From: Cymbomonas tetramitiformis | Taxonomy: Eukaryota; Chlorophyta; Pyramimonadophyceae; Pyramimonadales; Pyramimonadaceae | Assembly (NCBI GenBank): GCA_001247695.2 | Contig: LGRX02024720.1 | Location: 17,703 to 81,702 of the forward strand | DNA length: 64,000 nt | Direction of reading: 5' to 3' | Made by a program: the position numbers and the translations under genes | Notes under the pieces: generated by a model | Seen by the model: only the letters and a program-made list of their open reading frames with translations | The model's database searches: none | What the model was told of the DNA's origin: nothing | Part shown: one piece after another, positions 14,101-22,065 of the stretch | Layout: every line of letters begins with the position of its first letter | Numbering within the stretch: position 1 is the stretch's first letter

Positions 14101-15061
14101 TGGTGCCCTATGAGAGACAGCCATGATGTTGTTCAATCGTCTTGCGTATGCAGGCTATTGACCACCATTCAGAATTCATAAGCCCCCGAAGCGATTGGAG
14201 CCCCACCCGAAAGCCGCTTAGGTTGCTGCGAGCGAAAGCGTGTTGAGAGCTAACGGAAAGCCCTACAGAATCAAGCGGCTGAGCAGCCGAAAGAGCGTGA
14301 GCCAAATCAAGGAAATTTTGGCCCACGTTCCTTGGGGAGCGTGCAGGGACACCTGAGGAGCGCTGCTTTCTTGTCTAGAGCCCTCCCGATATTTGACGCG
14401 TAGCTGCATGACACGAACACAACTGACACTTCTGAAAAAACTTCGTGGAAACAATAAAGAAGTGACCAAGAAGCGAGAGGTCCATAGGCTTGGAAGAGTG
14501 TATTAGTGCTTAGTAATCTTAATGTGCAGTTTGAGTGGCGTTCGCTGCAAAACCCTGAGCTCAAGAAAACGTTTCGATGGCAAGACTCAACGCGGTCTAG
14601 AATGCATGAAACGTGTTGTTGAGCTGAACTTTGTTCAGCTGACGAACATCTTCATTCTCAAAACAAGCTACAACTGTTTTCAAGGGCACAGGCGAACATT
14701 ATCGAGCATATAAGTTGGGTCGCAAGACAGTGCTGCCCCTGAACATTTCCAGCATACTGACTGGCGCGAGTTCCACACTTCGAATTCCGCAAGGATCGAG
14801 GCGTAGCTCAGAGCCACTTGGGGCAACGATTTCACTCCGGAACATCCTGAGTGAGGCTGCGTTGGTAACCCCCATTTGCACAGGCATGTATAGGCGCCGC
14901 ACCTTTACATACGGATCTGAGAAGCCGTTGGAGTCGGCTGCGGCCAAACCACTGGCGCGATGCAAGGTAACCGTGAGTTCCCCCAGTTTATTCCTTGACA
15001 ATGCTGGTTGTTCCTGGTGTCTGAAGGCATTTGTAAACGGGATAGAGAGGTTCGAAAACAT
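1652..15061 (-). CDS. Multi-exon C2 / MgtE_N-like repeat protein gene (overall extent)
   Basis: This groups exons listed separately below. Evidence that it is a gene: consecutive minus-strand segments with GT-AG borders, mostly phase 0, recognisable protein families, and matching repeat units. The N-terminal part is a C2 domain (calcium/lipid-binding fold), the middle is a chain of short helical units resembling the MgtE intracellular N domain, and the C-terminal part is acidic and Ser/Glu-rich. No magnesium-channel membrane segments were seen, so this is not an MgtE transporter; a cytosolic scaffold is more likely, but its function is unknown. Exons between the ones listed are probably missing from my model, and the 5' end may extend upstream, where transposon-derived DNA begins. 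Introns are 0.1-1.2 kb and carry minisatellites. Confidence 0.65.
2558..2596. repeat. Perfect 16-bp inverted repeat (hairpin, 7-nt loop)
   Basis: ATGCTATACAGGCGCA at 2558-2573 is followed after seven bases by its exact reverse complement at 2581-2596. It lies in presumed intron or intergenic DNA. It may be a foldback mini-element or structural RNA; no target duplication is evident. Confidence 0.8.
2827..3214 (-). CDS. Acidic C-terminal exon of the C2/MgtE_N-like gene
   Basis: Starts after the acceptor GAATGCAG in phase 0 and ends at a donor AAAG|GTGACG in phase 1. It encodes about 129 residues: a basic/proline start (VVPELRSPSIRRPMPLVP), a duplicated serine-rich element (SPLESARSGLESARS), and then a strongly acidic stretch rich in Glu and Asp (for example PEDEDEEDD). 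This looks like an unstructured acidic tail. The first twelve bases and the acceptor are copied in the adjacent minisatellite at 3207-3380, so alternative acceptors exist. Confidence 0.6.
3207..3380. repeat. Minisatellite that copies a 3' splice site (about 4 copies)
   Basis: A diverged unit of 35-57 bp repeated about four times. On the minus strand each unit contains the acceptor-like GAATGCAG followed by GTGGTGCCAGAG, which is exactly the border and first twelve bases of the exon that begins at 3214. The array therefore arose by duplication across the intron-exon junction. Confidence 0.75.
3513..3659 (-). CDS. Exon: MgtE_N-like unit plus acidic linker (49 aa)
   Basis: 147 nt, phase 0 at both ends, acceptor CACCGCAG and donor GGCGAC|GTGGGT. 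Its first 24 residues (beginning ASKVLSRMGIRKRATITALM) match the length and hydrophobic pattern of the 24-residue repeat exons upstream. It then runs into an acidic Asp/Gly linker. It joins in frame to the acidic exon at 2827-3214. Confidence 0.6.
4339..4410 (-). CDS. 72-nt exon: 24-aa MgtE_N-like unit
   Basis: Acceptor CCTTGCACAG and donor GATAAG|GTGCGG bracket exactly 72 nt in phase 0, beginning VVEMVAGLQSQQAAEICDNL. The pattern of hydrophobic residues and the QAAEI core match the other repeat exons. The symmetric phase means it can be duplicated or skipped without shifting the frame. Confidence 0.65.
4600..5375. repeat. Long intronic minisatellite, about 42-bp unit, some 18 copies
   Basis: Unit core GCAGGCCACACCCTCCAAT followed by GAGCGAGGCGATGACCCCCT, repeated with indels. 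It lies in the intron between the 72-nt exons at 4339-4410 and 5573-5644. Long open frames run through it on the minus strand only because the repeat lacks stops; I do not regard them as genes. Confidence 0.85.
5573..5644 (-). CDS. 72-nt exon: 24-aa MgtE_N-like unit
   Basis: Acceptor GTGACGCAG and donor GAGCGC|GTATGC enclose 72 nt in phase 0 starting AIEIIGYMDVEKSAAFLACT. The MDVEKSAAFL core closely follows the MDPEKAAEIL pattern typical of MgtE N-domain helices. This is one of the clearest repeat exons. Confidence 0.7.
6244..6315 (-). CDS. 72-nt exon: 24-aa MgtE_N-like unit
   Basis: Acceptor GCTCATCAG and donor AGCACG|GTGACC enclose 72 nt in phase 0 starting ASDVIAELEMDKAAEVLAIF. The EMDKAAEVLA core is the best match in the window to the MgtE_N repeat. 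Length, phase and position of the core are identical to those at 5573-5644 and 4339-4410. Confidence 0.7.
6664..6740 (-). CDS. 77-nt exon of the same gene
   Basis: Strong donor CAAATG|GTAAGC; acceptor GCGGGACAG. It encodes VVSRILGRRSSLNATAIMTH plus a few residues, a helical stretch like the repeat units but offset in phase (two leading bases). It needs an upstream exon ending in phase 1, which I did not find. Confidence 0.5.
7125..7232 (-). CDS. Possible exon (36 aa) of the same gene
   Basis: Acceptor CTCGTGCAG and donor GATAAG|GTACCG give 108 nt in phase 0 starting EEAQVMKQMRTGG. The first ten residues resemble a repeat helix, the remainder does not. A shorter exon ending at CGCACAG|GTGGGC is also possible. 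Confidence 0.3.
7233..8252. other. Presumed intron, AT-richer than its surroundings
   Basis: No exon with convincing borders was found. The part around 7560-7900 is markedly AT-richer than flanking GC-rich DNA and may be an old insertion. Open frames here have no recognisable content. Confidence 0.3.
8253..8375 (-). CDS. 123-nt exon: linker plus 24-aa MgtE_N-like unit
   Basis: Acceptor ATTGGCATTGCAG and donor TTCAAG|GTACCA enclose 41 codons in phase 0. A Gly-rich linker (LLQGLSGGMGRGG) precedes a last 24 residues starting VAQLLNKLDADRVVEVFENM, again the repeat unit. That the final 72 nt equal one repeat exon suggests fusion of a unit with a short exon. Confidence 0.65.
8466..8596 (-). CDS. 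Exon with internal 17-aa duplication (MgtE_N-like)
   Basis: Begins after CCTCAG at 8596 with NVSDDKMEMITEMTGEEAG, followed by a near copy NDTIEMINKMTGEEAG. The 51-bp duplication is visible in the DNA as two copies of CCGGCTTCTTCACCCGTCAT. The 3' border is ambiguous: donors at 8466 or 8487 both give phase 2, which does not fit the next acceptor at 8375. Confidence 0.5.
9001..9143. repeat. 47-bp intronic minisatellite, 3 copies
   Basis: Three nearly identical copies of GGCCAGGGCACGAAACCGCA plus GAGCAGGGGCTGCTGCAG and a short tail. It starts about 24 bases downstream (minus strand) of the donor of the exon at 9167-9222. Confidence 0.9.
9167..9222 (-). CDS. 56-nt exon of the C2/MgtE_N-like gene
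   Basis: Acceptor ATCCATTCCAG and donor GCCGCT|GTGAGA. It encodes DVELEQVEWKDSHPEAAA after a split codon (phase 1 in, phase 0 out). The borders are good, but so short an exon carries little family information. Confidence 0.5.
9223..10492. other. Presumed intron, no repeat or domain recognised
   Basis: About 1.27 kb of lower-GC DNA between two exons of the minus-strand gene. Open frames on both strands show no recognisable domain. The phases of the flanking exons do not match, so at least one short exon is probably hidden here. Confidence 0.3.
10493..10549 (-). CDS. 57-nt exon of the C2/MgtE_N-like gene
   Basis: Acceptor ACTTGCCAG and donor ATACAG|GTGCAA give 19 codons in phase 0: VVNMSCLGHAEVELADVIQ. 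Consistent with a helix of the repeat region, but short. Confidence 0.5.
10816..10860 (-). CDS. 45-nt microexon, beta-strand-like
   Basis: Acceptor GCCGCGGCAG and donor CTCGGG|GTGCGT enclose SKVKLEVKEKSVILG in phase 0. The alternating hydrophobic pattern resembles a C2 beta strand. Confidence 0.4.
10977..11405. repeat. 42-bp intronic minisatellite, about 10 copies
   Basis: Ten copies of a unit containing CATCGCAACGAGGAGGCTAT and CAGAACAGAAGGAACACAAA, with small indels. Reading frames through it are repeat artefacts. Confidence 0.9.
11776..11892 (-). CDS. Exon: start of a second C2-like segment
   Basis: Begins after TATGCAG in phase 0 with GPKMTLSMMEAREMDTIDEL and continues SLSVSGVYSSERKSTLFR. 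The LTLSMMEAREM start and the strand-turn-strand before KSTLF resemble the first half of a C2 domain lacking the usual DPY motif. The 3' border is uncertain (donor candidates lie within 40 bases). Its acceptor and first 25 bases are copied in the adjacent minisatellite. Confidence 0.45.
11866..12115. repeat. 62-bp minisatellite copying an intron-exon junction, 4 copies
   Basis: Four almost identical copies of a unit containing CATGCTCAAGGTCATCTTGG and GGCCCTGCA. On the minus strand each copy carries the acceptor TGCAG and the first 25 bases of the exon starting at 11892, giving four potential 3' splice sites in a row. Confidence 0.85.
12422..12529 (-). CDS. Exon: C2-flanking beta segment (36 aa)
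   Basis: Ends at donor CCTGAG|GTGTGG. It encodes an Asp/Ala-rich lead and then GNVRISLYYIPE, the kind of strand found at the edge of C2 domains (compare GEISLSLxYxP in synaptotagmin-like proteins). The acceptor at 12530 (GACGTTCAG) is weak. A 25-bp piece of this exon (CATTCCCACTGACCCC core) is duplicated just downstream at 12371-12396. Confidence 0.5.
12830..12990. repeat. Intronic minisatellite, about 45-bp unit, 4 copies
   Basis: Four copies of GTCTGAAACAAAGAGACCGA plus GCACCACGTGGGGGG with length variation in the G run. Confidence 0.85.
13159..13242 (-). CDS. C2 domain exon 3 (28 aa)
   Basis: Acceptor CGCGGCAG and donor TTCGAG|GTGACC enclose 84 nt in phase 0: VYDSSAYLHVEVYDKNSVMA then GVFLGQFE. 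The LxVEVYDKN...FLGQ signature is the second half of a C2 domain, including the aspartate of the second calcium loop. It joins in frame to the exon at 13625-13714. Confidence 0.75.
13625..13714 (-). CDS. C2 domain exon 2 (30 aa)
   Basis: Acceptor TTCGTGCAG and donor ATCCCT|GTGACT enclose 90 nt in phase 0: DLLEERTSSVKHRTLDPEWN then ETFTLPVPIP. The KxxTLDPEWNETFxLPV string is a C2 hallmark (the NPxWNE motif). It fits between exon 1 (SDPYVK) and exon 3 without gap. Confidence 0.8.
13715..14902 (-). other. Intron 1 of the C2/MgtE_N-like gene
   Basis: 1,188-nt intron from donor AAG|GTGCGG to acceptor GTGCAG. No gene or strong repeat seen inside; a short hairpin (TTGAGCTGAAC and its complement) lies near 14620-14645. 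Confidence 0.6.
14903..15061 (-). CDS. C2 domain exon 1 (53 aa)
   Basis: From an ATG at 15061 to donor AAG|GTGCGG in phase 0. The protein begins with about 25 residues of leader, then LGELTVTLHRASGLAAADS and NGFSDPYVK, the first strand and first calcium-binding loop (DSNGFSDPYVK) of a C2 domain. The ATG was chosen as the first in frame; however, an acceptor-like CCTTCAG lies 45 bases downstream of it, so the true first exon could be further upstream. Confidence 0.75.
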
Positions 15062-15104
15062 GTTCTCGAAGTTCCTCGCTTAGGAAGTGTGAATGTTCCC
15101 GATT

Positions 15105-15225
15105 CGGGGATGTCCCCGACACACCAGGAACTTTGGGGTTATCCCCCAAAGAACTCGTTTTCACAATTTTCGTGTCGTAAGGAGAAGCCGCTAAAGGTCA
15201 CTGCGGTTACGAAAATTTGAAGAAC
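15105..15225. repeat. Cluster of short hairpins
   Basis: Successive inverted repeats: TCGGGGAtGTCCCCGA, AACTTTGGGG/CCCCCAAAG, and a wider pair ending ATTTTCGTgtcGTAA / TTACGAAAAT. It marks the change from GC-rich host DNA to AT-rich repeat DNA. Nature unknown. Confidence 0.5.
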
Positions 15226-15343
15226 CAACACAAGTCTCGTGCCAGTCGAGGTTCTTTTAAACAGTGTCTATAGTGTCTTATTAAACCTTCCCGTTGCAGT
15301 TTCGGTTTCGAGCAGCAGCAGCAGTTCCGAGTTAACTCTGAGG

Positions 15344-16605
15344 CCCGTCCTTAAATCTGGTTTGGGTAAAATGAAAATTCGTCGCGTCGCGTAACTTTTG
15401 ATCGCAGCGATTTGATTGGTTGGAAAACTGTAAAGCGCTACGCAAAAGTTACGCAAGAGCGTCGCGTCGCGGAGATGTTATTACGATTATCTTTTGCGTA
15501 GCATGCTACGCAGAGATAATTTGTCCAACATTTACGCGACGCGACGCTCTTGCGTCGCGTTTTTTGGTTCCACGTAGGCAAAAATTGAAAAATGTTCGTC
15601 AGATCAAATCGGAGATAAAAAAAATGGACGCTTCTTGGATATGCGACGCAAGTGTACGCTCCACGTAGGCAATGCGACACTTTGTAGGTCAAACGTTTGA
15701 CCTAATTAACATTGTGAAAACCTAGTGCAGCAGGGTAGATTAGTGAAGAAATTGAAGTATTCGCGATATATTAGAAGGAAATAATGTTTACTTGAAGGTA
15801 TCATGAACGATAGGAAGCATCCCCGCACATATTCGGTGACTGGAAGCAGATCTCGAATTCTCCGCTTCGTGTGGCGGAAGCGGGAATGGCGGAAGCGGGA
15901 AACCGCATCCGCAAAACGGCATTCCCTTCGGTATCCCGCCGAAGGGAAAGCTAAAAAATACTAATAGCAACAACTGAAACATATTTTCAACGTTGTATGT
16001 GCGCATCTGTGTTTCATTTGGTCATTTGGTTCACCCGCTTCGAGCCCCGCGGCGGAAACGTGGACGCGGTTGACATCCGCGTTTCCGCTAAAGGTGACAG
16101 TGCACTGTCAGATGCTCAGAATTGATTTCGTTTGTTCATATGATATGCCTGATATGTTCATGCTGTGCAGTATGAGTCGCTGCTGGGCGTGAGTCGAGAT
16201 TGCTGGCTCGAATCACGCCCATTACCCCCCCTCACAAGAGTCGTCCAGCATCCAGAATCCTGGACGAATCTTGCGCGCAAAAAAAACATGTTGTTCCTAA
16301 CACTTATTAGAATTCATATGCAAAGTAATGCTGTGTTTGGTACACGTTAGCATCCCGAAAACAACAGCCGCTGGAAAGCGACTTACGGGGCACTGTCAAT
16401 TTCAACACTGCATTCACGTTTAAGCTTGCGTGCAATTGTTTTGCCGTTGCCACGACGACACCATCCAGACGCCACGTAGACGATAAATGTCGTGCACACC
16501 GTCGCAGTACGCCGATTTCTTCATCCTTAAATCTGGTCAGACGCGACGCGACGCGACGCGACGCGACGCGACGGCCGTAATCTCCAAACCAGATTTAAGG
16601 ACGGG
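15344..16605. mobile_element. 1.26-kb inverted-repeat element
   Basis: CCCGTCCTTAAATCTGGTTT at the left end is matched by its reverse complement at 16586-16605. No coding region survives inside. The interior holds inverted GCGTCGCG-rich runs (15440-15560), a repeated GCGGAAGCGGGAA segment (15870-15900) and a GACGC microsatellite (16537-16571). A second internal copy of CCTTAAATCTGGT at 16525 could pair with the right end to make a 77-bp mini-element. No target duplication is certain. Confidence 0.55.
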
Positions 16606-16874
16606 ACTGAGTGATTCAGATTTGGTCACTCGAAGCGGGTCTACAGTACGATCTTGCGTTGGGGTCCCCGTTTGAGCGGGTAGGAGCGGTAAACGCTGGG
16701 TAATATTACAGTTCATTTAGCATTTAGCATTTTTGATTTTACTCGACTCCTCGTTGCGCGGGCGCGACGAGGACAGATTCCTCAAACGTCCAAAAGTCGC
16801 TGAAACGAAATGACGATGACGGCTGACGTGGTATGAACCGCAAATCCAAATGAAAATAACGAGGAACAGAAAGT

Positions 16875-16897
16875 CCGACCTCCTCAGAGGAGGTCGG
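16875..16897. repeat. 10-bp hairpin with 3-nt loop
   Basis: CCGACCTCCT followed by CAG and AGGAGGTCGG. It is perfect and GC-rich within AT-rich DNA; it may be a transcription terminator or the tip of a mini-element. Confidence 0.6.
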
Positions 16898-17262
16898 GCG
16901 TTTTGTCCTCGGAAATCGGCTCCGGGCGTCAGCCACCATCAGCCATCCCCATCGCGCACGGTGGAAAATTGACCAGGAGAAAACCGAAAATCGGGGAAGA
17001 AGGCTTTCTTTTTTCGAAGCGGCCCGCATTTGAATTTTTTATTGGCCCACTTTCGGCCAGCCCGGCCAATGTTCAAAATTGCCCGCCGCAGGCGCAAAAT
17101 TTTAATTTTAACTACTGTATGGCAAGATCATAGAAATCGCACAATTTTCACGAAAATTTTCATAATCGGGACCCTTGAGAGACGGCCCGCATCCAACAAT
17201 CGAGCGGCCCGCAACCGGCCCGGGCTGACTTCAACGCGGCCCCGGGCCGGCCTCTCACGGTA

Positions 17263-17435
17263 CAGTGCGTGCTCACATATAAGAATATCATGCTATAAGA
17301 ATATCGGACCGGAAATGTTACGCGACAGCTGTTATGTGCTTATATATGGGCGTAATGTGCTTAAGTATGGAAAATTGCTAAGAATATTCGGTCCAACCCC
17401 GATTTTCCGATATTCTTATATATGAGCACGCACTG
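17263..17435. mobile_element. 173-bp MITE with TA duplications
   Basis: Ends are CAGTGCGTGCTCA followed by ATATAAGAATATC, with the reverse complement at the other side (27-bp inverted repeats, one mismatch). TA flanks each end at 17261-17262 and 17436-17437, as in Tc1/mariner elements. No coding capacity. Confidence 0.8.
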
Positions 17436-17509
17436 TAAGTTGGCACCGGGCCAGGATTTTTCAAATTTTGATTAAAAATTTGGGTGCATTTTTGGCCTAA
17501 AAAAATTGA

Positions 17510-17823
17510 GGAAACAGAAACTGTACCGCTAGACCAGAAGCCCGAAAAAGGTGAGCCAGGCCGGGATCGAGCCCGTGACCTCTCGCATACCGGACGAGCG
17601 CTCTGCCATTGAGCTACTCTGGCTTTTGATGGCGATCCTGGTGCGGTACAGAGTACTGAGTCCCCACGGTGCCACGTAGGCGGCGAAGAGTGAAACACGA
17701 AGGATACAACTTTTCCCCCAATCTGCCGTTGCGGTGCGCTCTCTGTCGGGGCATCGCGCGGCTATGGGCGGCGCGACTGTTGGGGGCGCGCGGCTATGGG
17801 CGGCACGATTGTATCCTTCATGA
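17510..17823. repeat. Tandem duplication copy 1 (314 bp, contains tRNA-like sequence)
   Basis: Virtually identical to 17923-18236, offset by 413 bp. Within it, a 120-bp part is bounded by inverted GAAGGATACAA / TTGTATCCTTC (17699-17820), itself like a MITE. The remaining part carries the tRNA-like segment. Confidence 0.85.
17553..17624 (-). tRNA. tRNA-like sequence (SINE-type or decayed tRNA)
   Basis: The minus strand reads AGCCAGAGTAGCTCAATGGC then AGAGCGCTCG, giving a good A box (TAGCTCAATGGC) and D arm, and later GGGCTCGATCCC as B box. A 5-bp anticodon stem (CTCGT/GCGAG) encloses CCGGTAT; position 33 is C, not the usual U, and the acceptor and T stems have mismatches. I therefore favour a tRNA-derived SINE over a functional tRNA (nominal anticodon GGT, Thr). 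Confidence 0.45.
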
Positions 17824-17922
17824 CACAACCTCACTCTGAAGTGTCTACGTGGCACAACCACAACCAGCTGCCGGCGTCACACCTGCGCAGTGGAAGCGTG
17901 GTAAGAGCCCATAACCTCATGG

Positions 17923-18236
17923 GGAAACAGAAACTGTACCGCTAGACCAGAAGCCCGAAAAAGGTGAGCCAGGCCGGGATCGAGCCCGTGACCTCTCGCA
18001 TACCGGACGAGCGCTCTGCCGTTGAGCTACTCTGGCTTTTGATGGCGATCCTGGTGCGGTACAGAGTACTGAGTCCCCACGGTGCCACGTAGGCGGCGAA
18101 GAGTGAAACACGAAGGATACAACTTTTCCCCCAATCTGCCGTTGCGGTGCGCTCTCTGTCGGGGCATCGCGCGGCTATGGGCGGCGCGACTGTTGGGGGC
18201 GCGCGGCTATGGGCGGCACGATTGTATCCTTCATGA
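17923..18236. repeat. Tandem duplication copy 2 (314 bp)
   Basis: Second copy of the 314-bp unit; the only differences I noticed are single bases (for example CCATTGAG versus CCGTTGAG in the tRNA-like part). Both copies are preceded or followed by AAATTTTGAT/CAAAATTTGAT-type AT repeats. Confidence 0.85.
17966..18037 (-). tRNA. tRNA-like sequence, second copy
   Basis: Same as the copy at 17553-17624 with one base change in the D loop. The same reservations apply. Confidence 0.4.
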
Positions 18237-18531
18237 AAAATTTCAAAATTTGATCAAAATTTGGGTGCGTTCTTCAAAATAAGTCAAAATTTGATTAGAA
18301 GATGTAAAAAAATAGAATAAAAATATGGGCGGGATTGGTGAAAAATCTGGGGGGATATCGAATATGTCTCCGCGATCGCGATGGCTGCTGTCATTCCCAT
18401 ACTTTACACGTCGACGTGAGACGTGACACAAACGGATACCGCATTACCGCCGCAATTCAAGCTCTGATCTCAAGTATCTTCAAGGCAGTCAAATTGTGAA
18501 AGTGAGGCCATCAGAGTTCTCAGCATTCGGA

Positions 18532-18838
18532 ATGCCTGTCCTATCCCTCGTAGCAGCTTATTCTGATTCTTCCGGAGAGGATTCCGATGGTGAAACAGGC
18601 TTGCGCCCTGTCCACCTGCATGGCGCTGACGGGGAGGGCTCCGATCGTCCGAGCGATAGCGATATCGACGACTCTCTTCGTCGCCCGAGGTCTCGGCTAG
18701 AGCTAGCTTACGCCAGGAACAAGTCGTTGCCTCTGGTTAACGCTTTCGACAGGTTCAAAAGAAAGCGTTCCGAGGACTCCACCAGTGGCCCCGCTTTGGC
18801 AGCTCATGAGAGAGAGCGTGTTATTCGAACGAAACCGC
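18532..18838 (+). pseudogene. hAT transposase gene, 5' part (split by LTR element)
   Basis: The first ATG opens MPVLSLVAAYSDSSGEDSDG, an acidic start followed by a basic region. The frame is open until the TG of the LTR at 18839, where it continues only into the LTR. The last codons before the insertion (IRTKP) join exactly to the first host codons after the right LTR (PSGQRRVVSG) once one copy of the 5-bp ACCGC duplication is removed. The combined open frame has 2,340 nt (779 codons plus stop). This part supplies a disordered N terminus; the domains are downstream. Confidence 0.85.
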
Positions 18839-19049
18839 TGCTAGATATACAGGGCCGATATATATCTATTTGTCGTTATACCCCAATATAGGGTTTCGAT
18901 ATCAGAACGGTCGGATTGATAAGATAAAAGAGATAAACATATACCTGACTTTAAGTTCAGGGATTAGGTTTCGGCCTACGAGTGACGGTCACCCAGACTA
19001 CTCTAGGATGAGGCAGGTGACATATTTTGTCACTGTGCCAAATCCAGCA
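18839..19049 (-). repeat. LTR (3' LTR in minus orientation), 211 bp
   Basis: Starts TGCTAGATATACAGGGCC and ends AAATCCAGCA. Contains GATATCAGAACGGT and the palindrome GTGACGGTCAC, shared with the LTR at 61565-61778. Confidence 0.9.
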
Positions 19050-19316
19050 CACCACCTAGTGTGGGGACCAAACTAGGTAGCCGAAACAGGAAACAAATGC
19101 CTACCGAGAGGCAGAAAAGTCAGTGCTAGTGGGTCAGGAGGCACTGTGCTCATACTGGCCAGGCCCCCTCCCCCGAACAGGCAGTGCAGCAGCCGTGCCA
19201 CTACTTTCTACTGCCGAATTCTGATACACTGAAAACCCGAAACAGAGCCCATCTTGGGGCAACCTGCACCTAGAGCATCTCAAACTGAAGGCAGGTTAAT
19301 CTCAATCACGTTAGCA

Positions 19317-21016
19317 CTAGCCACTTCCACAGCGCCCGGGAGGGCCGGTACCACTGTCACAGCGCCCAGGAGAGCTGGTACCACTGTCCGTCGAATCATT
19401 CGTAGAGCAAATTGAGATAATCGAAGGAGCGCCGATGTCGCCGCAGGCAGTTACACCGGGTGCAATCGGCTCGGTCCTGTGCCGAATTGAGGAAGAAAGT
19501 TCATCCCCGTCCCCACCGTCCCAGGTGGGTGGCTCGTAGTTTGGCGATGGCGGAGCACCACCCGGCGAGGGCGGCGCAGTAATAATCGGAGCTGCCTCAG
19601 GCGGTTGCGGGGGGCCTGGGAGCCACGTCCACCCGTACCCGTACGTAGTACGGTACCAGCCGTGGTACCAGCCCTCCGGCTGCCAGTAGAGACCCGGCGG
19701 GATGGCCGTGGGCGTCAGCCCACCAGCACCACCGACCTCGTCGCCGATGCGCCCTGTCGCCGAAGATGTTGGCGCGGGGCAATCATTTGAAGGCGCGGCA
19801 GTTGCACAAATAACAAGCATTAGGCAGACTGCGAGAGACATGAGGGCAGAGTACCCAAAGCCCAACGGCGGTCTGCCGCAGCCAAGAGCCCGCCGCGGCG
19901 GCGGATCACCCTCGTCGTCATCCTCGGACTCTCCCTCAGTCACCGAAACTGAATCAACGGGTGCCACGGGCCCCATGCAATGCATCGCGAGAGGCGGGTT
20001 AGGGTCAGTGAGTTTAAGCCGCACCGCAAACTTGTCCATGAAGGACGTGTCTGGCTCGTGGGCGTGCAGCGCGCTGACGGGGTACATGCCCTCGTCGGAC
20101 ACCACCGATTGCGGAGCGGCAGGCGGTGCCGGCGGTGGCGGCATGTCCAGAGCGTCGCCCGGGATCTTGTCGTGGACTTGGAAGGTGTTGACGTGCATGG
20201 CACCACCAACCGCGCAGACCCCGAGGCGGGTGTCAGCGGGTTGGCAGCACTCCAGATACTCGTCGATGGCGTGAGTCTCAACGGTGTCGTCCACACAGAA
20301 GGAGGCGGCAGAGAGATCCTCGAGCATCACGGGCTTGCCGCCCGCCAAGAAGCATAGTGCGTCGAAACGGTCGGCGTCGTTGTTGTCGATGGCGTGCTGG
20401 AAGGCAGCGGCGTAGAAGTCGCCCTCCACGTCCTGAACCGCGAAAGAATGCGCCCCAGCAGCTGTCTTCTCCGCACGCGGACCGCCGTGCGGGCAGTCGC
20501 GGTGCCAATGCCTAGCTTGTGCCGACGTACACGTCGAGTGCTGGCAAAGCGGGATCGCCTGTCCAGTCCCACGATGAAACGCGACAAGCTTCGAATTCCC
20601 CTGCGAATAATTCCCCTCCGGGAGCGGAGAGGCTGCGAAGCGGTACTTCAACCCTGTGCGTGGGTTGTGAGGCTTCTCCGCGCGGGGAGTGAAGCCTTTC
20701 CCGTTGACCTTGTCGGAGAGAACGCGCACCTCCTTGCGTAACGCGAGGAGGATCTCCATCACGTCGGCGTCCGCGGAAGTGTGTCCGCTCGGCGGGTCGC
20801 CAAACCTCGCAGGCAACATGTGGCCGCCAACCGCAGCCGACTTCGGCGAAGCCGTGCCAGCCCGCACGTGAGCCGCATGACACTCGCGTGCCCACTGCTG
20901 AATAGTCAACAGGGACACCGCCGCCCGCTGGTCGTGCAGCAGGAGCCGCGACACCACAGGCCTGTAGTAGTCGGCGTCCATGGCCTGGATGAACTGTCCC
21001 TTGACGGGAAGCGCCT
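19317..21016 (-). CDS. Gag-like protein, C-terminal part, with zinc knuckle and TM helix
   Basis: Continues the gag-like frame that begins at 24169 and is cut by the 2.5-kb insertion. Visible parts: a helical capsid-like stretch (QFIQAMDADYYRPVVSRLLL), a conserved FTPRAEKP block, and a zinc-knuckle variant (C-x4-C-x6-H-x-H-x2-C, ending ARHWHRDC). Next come an acidic FQHAIDNNDADRFDALCFLA block, a Pro-rich part, and a single hydrophobic segment (SLAVCLMLVICATAAP) followed by a Pro/Trp/Tyr-rich tail. No DTG/DSG protease motif is present. The sister ORF at 62031-63899 keeps the same order, so the membrane segment is under constraint. Confidence 0.65.
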
Positions 21017-22015
21017 TTTTTGTGTCGCGAGGTGTATTTTTTTTGTCGTGTCGCAAACAGATCCGATTATACTCAACATTATACACCGACGGTTCGCAGC
21101 TTTTTCAAAAAAAAGCTGCAAGGTCCTGCGTTTCCCTTATAGGAGCGAAACAGGTTTTCCTGGAAAAAGTGACATCGACGCACACGATACTACCAGAACT
21201 GTCCACCTTTGGGGCCCTTTTTTACGGAAACAGTGTGATTTCCCTGTCAGATCGGGAGTAACCGCCCATATATAATTATATTGCAGTCCACACCGGTCAC
21301 CTTAAGATGGCAAGCAGGAGAGTTATACAAATCGGTGGAGCATTGCCGCCAATCAGAGACGCATAGAATATTCCTCGGCGTAGTATCGAATTATGGATAT
21401 TCATGCAGAAGTTATCAGCAAGACAGATTTCAGATGGCGTATAAAAGATATTTCCGACCGATCGCCAATCAGAGGAGCCATGAGATTAGATAAACTCCAT
21501 GAATATGGGTCACACGCGAAATACCATAAGCTGACTGTGCACGTACAAGGAGCACGTTTTTTTTGTATAATTATAGAAGGCGCACGTGCTACAGATTTCA
21601 GGGTGGCTTACATGAGATGTTTTGGACTGATCGCCCATAACCGCCAATAAGAAGTGCGAGCGCCTGAGATAGGCACCATGAATATGGGACGACAAGGGAA
21701 AGGGATCACACGACAAAAACGAGATGGTTTTGCAGACGATGGATAAGCCAATCAGCGACGCGATCAGTTTCGATTTATATATTGGTAAATTAAAAAACTG
21801 CACCACAAAAAGCCCTTAAGTGTGGCTCCCTCGCGACAAATGCGATGCGACTGGTTCCAGACTTTCGCAACATGCTGACATGGCATGGGTTTGCGACACG
21901 ACAAAAAAAATTCACCTGGCAGACATGCTGACATGGCATGGCTTTGCGACGAAGATTACAGTGTCACAGTTGAATGCCATACAGTACCCGAAACCATACT
22001 GTACCGTCCCCTACT

Positions 22016-22065
22016 GCTACTGTCCCATTTTACACCTGTCGAGAACAGGTGTAAAATGGGACAGA
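22016..22065. repeat. Near-perfect 22-bp hairpin
   Basis: CTGTCCCATTTTACACCTGT, a five-base loop, and the reverse complement ACAGGTGTAAAATGGGACAG. It lies inside the nested TIR element. Confidence 0.8.

Noticed and set aside
1652..15061. MgtE magnesium channel
   Set aside because: Only N-domain-like repeats are seen; no CBS domains and no five-helix membrane region.
15062..18480. Protein-coding gene upstream of the C2 gene
   Set aside because: All frames are short and fall in inverted repeats, microsatellites or the SINE duplication.
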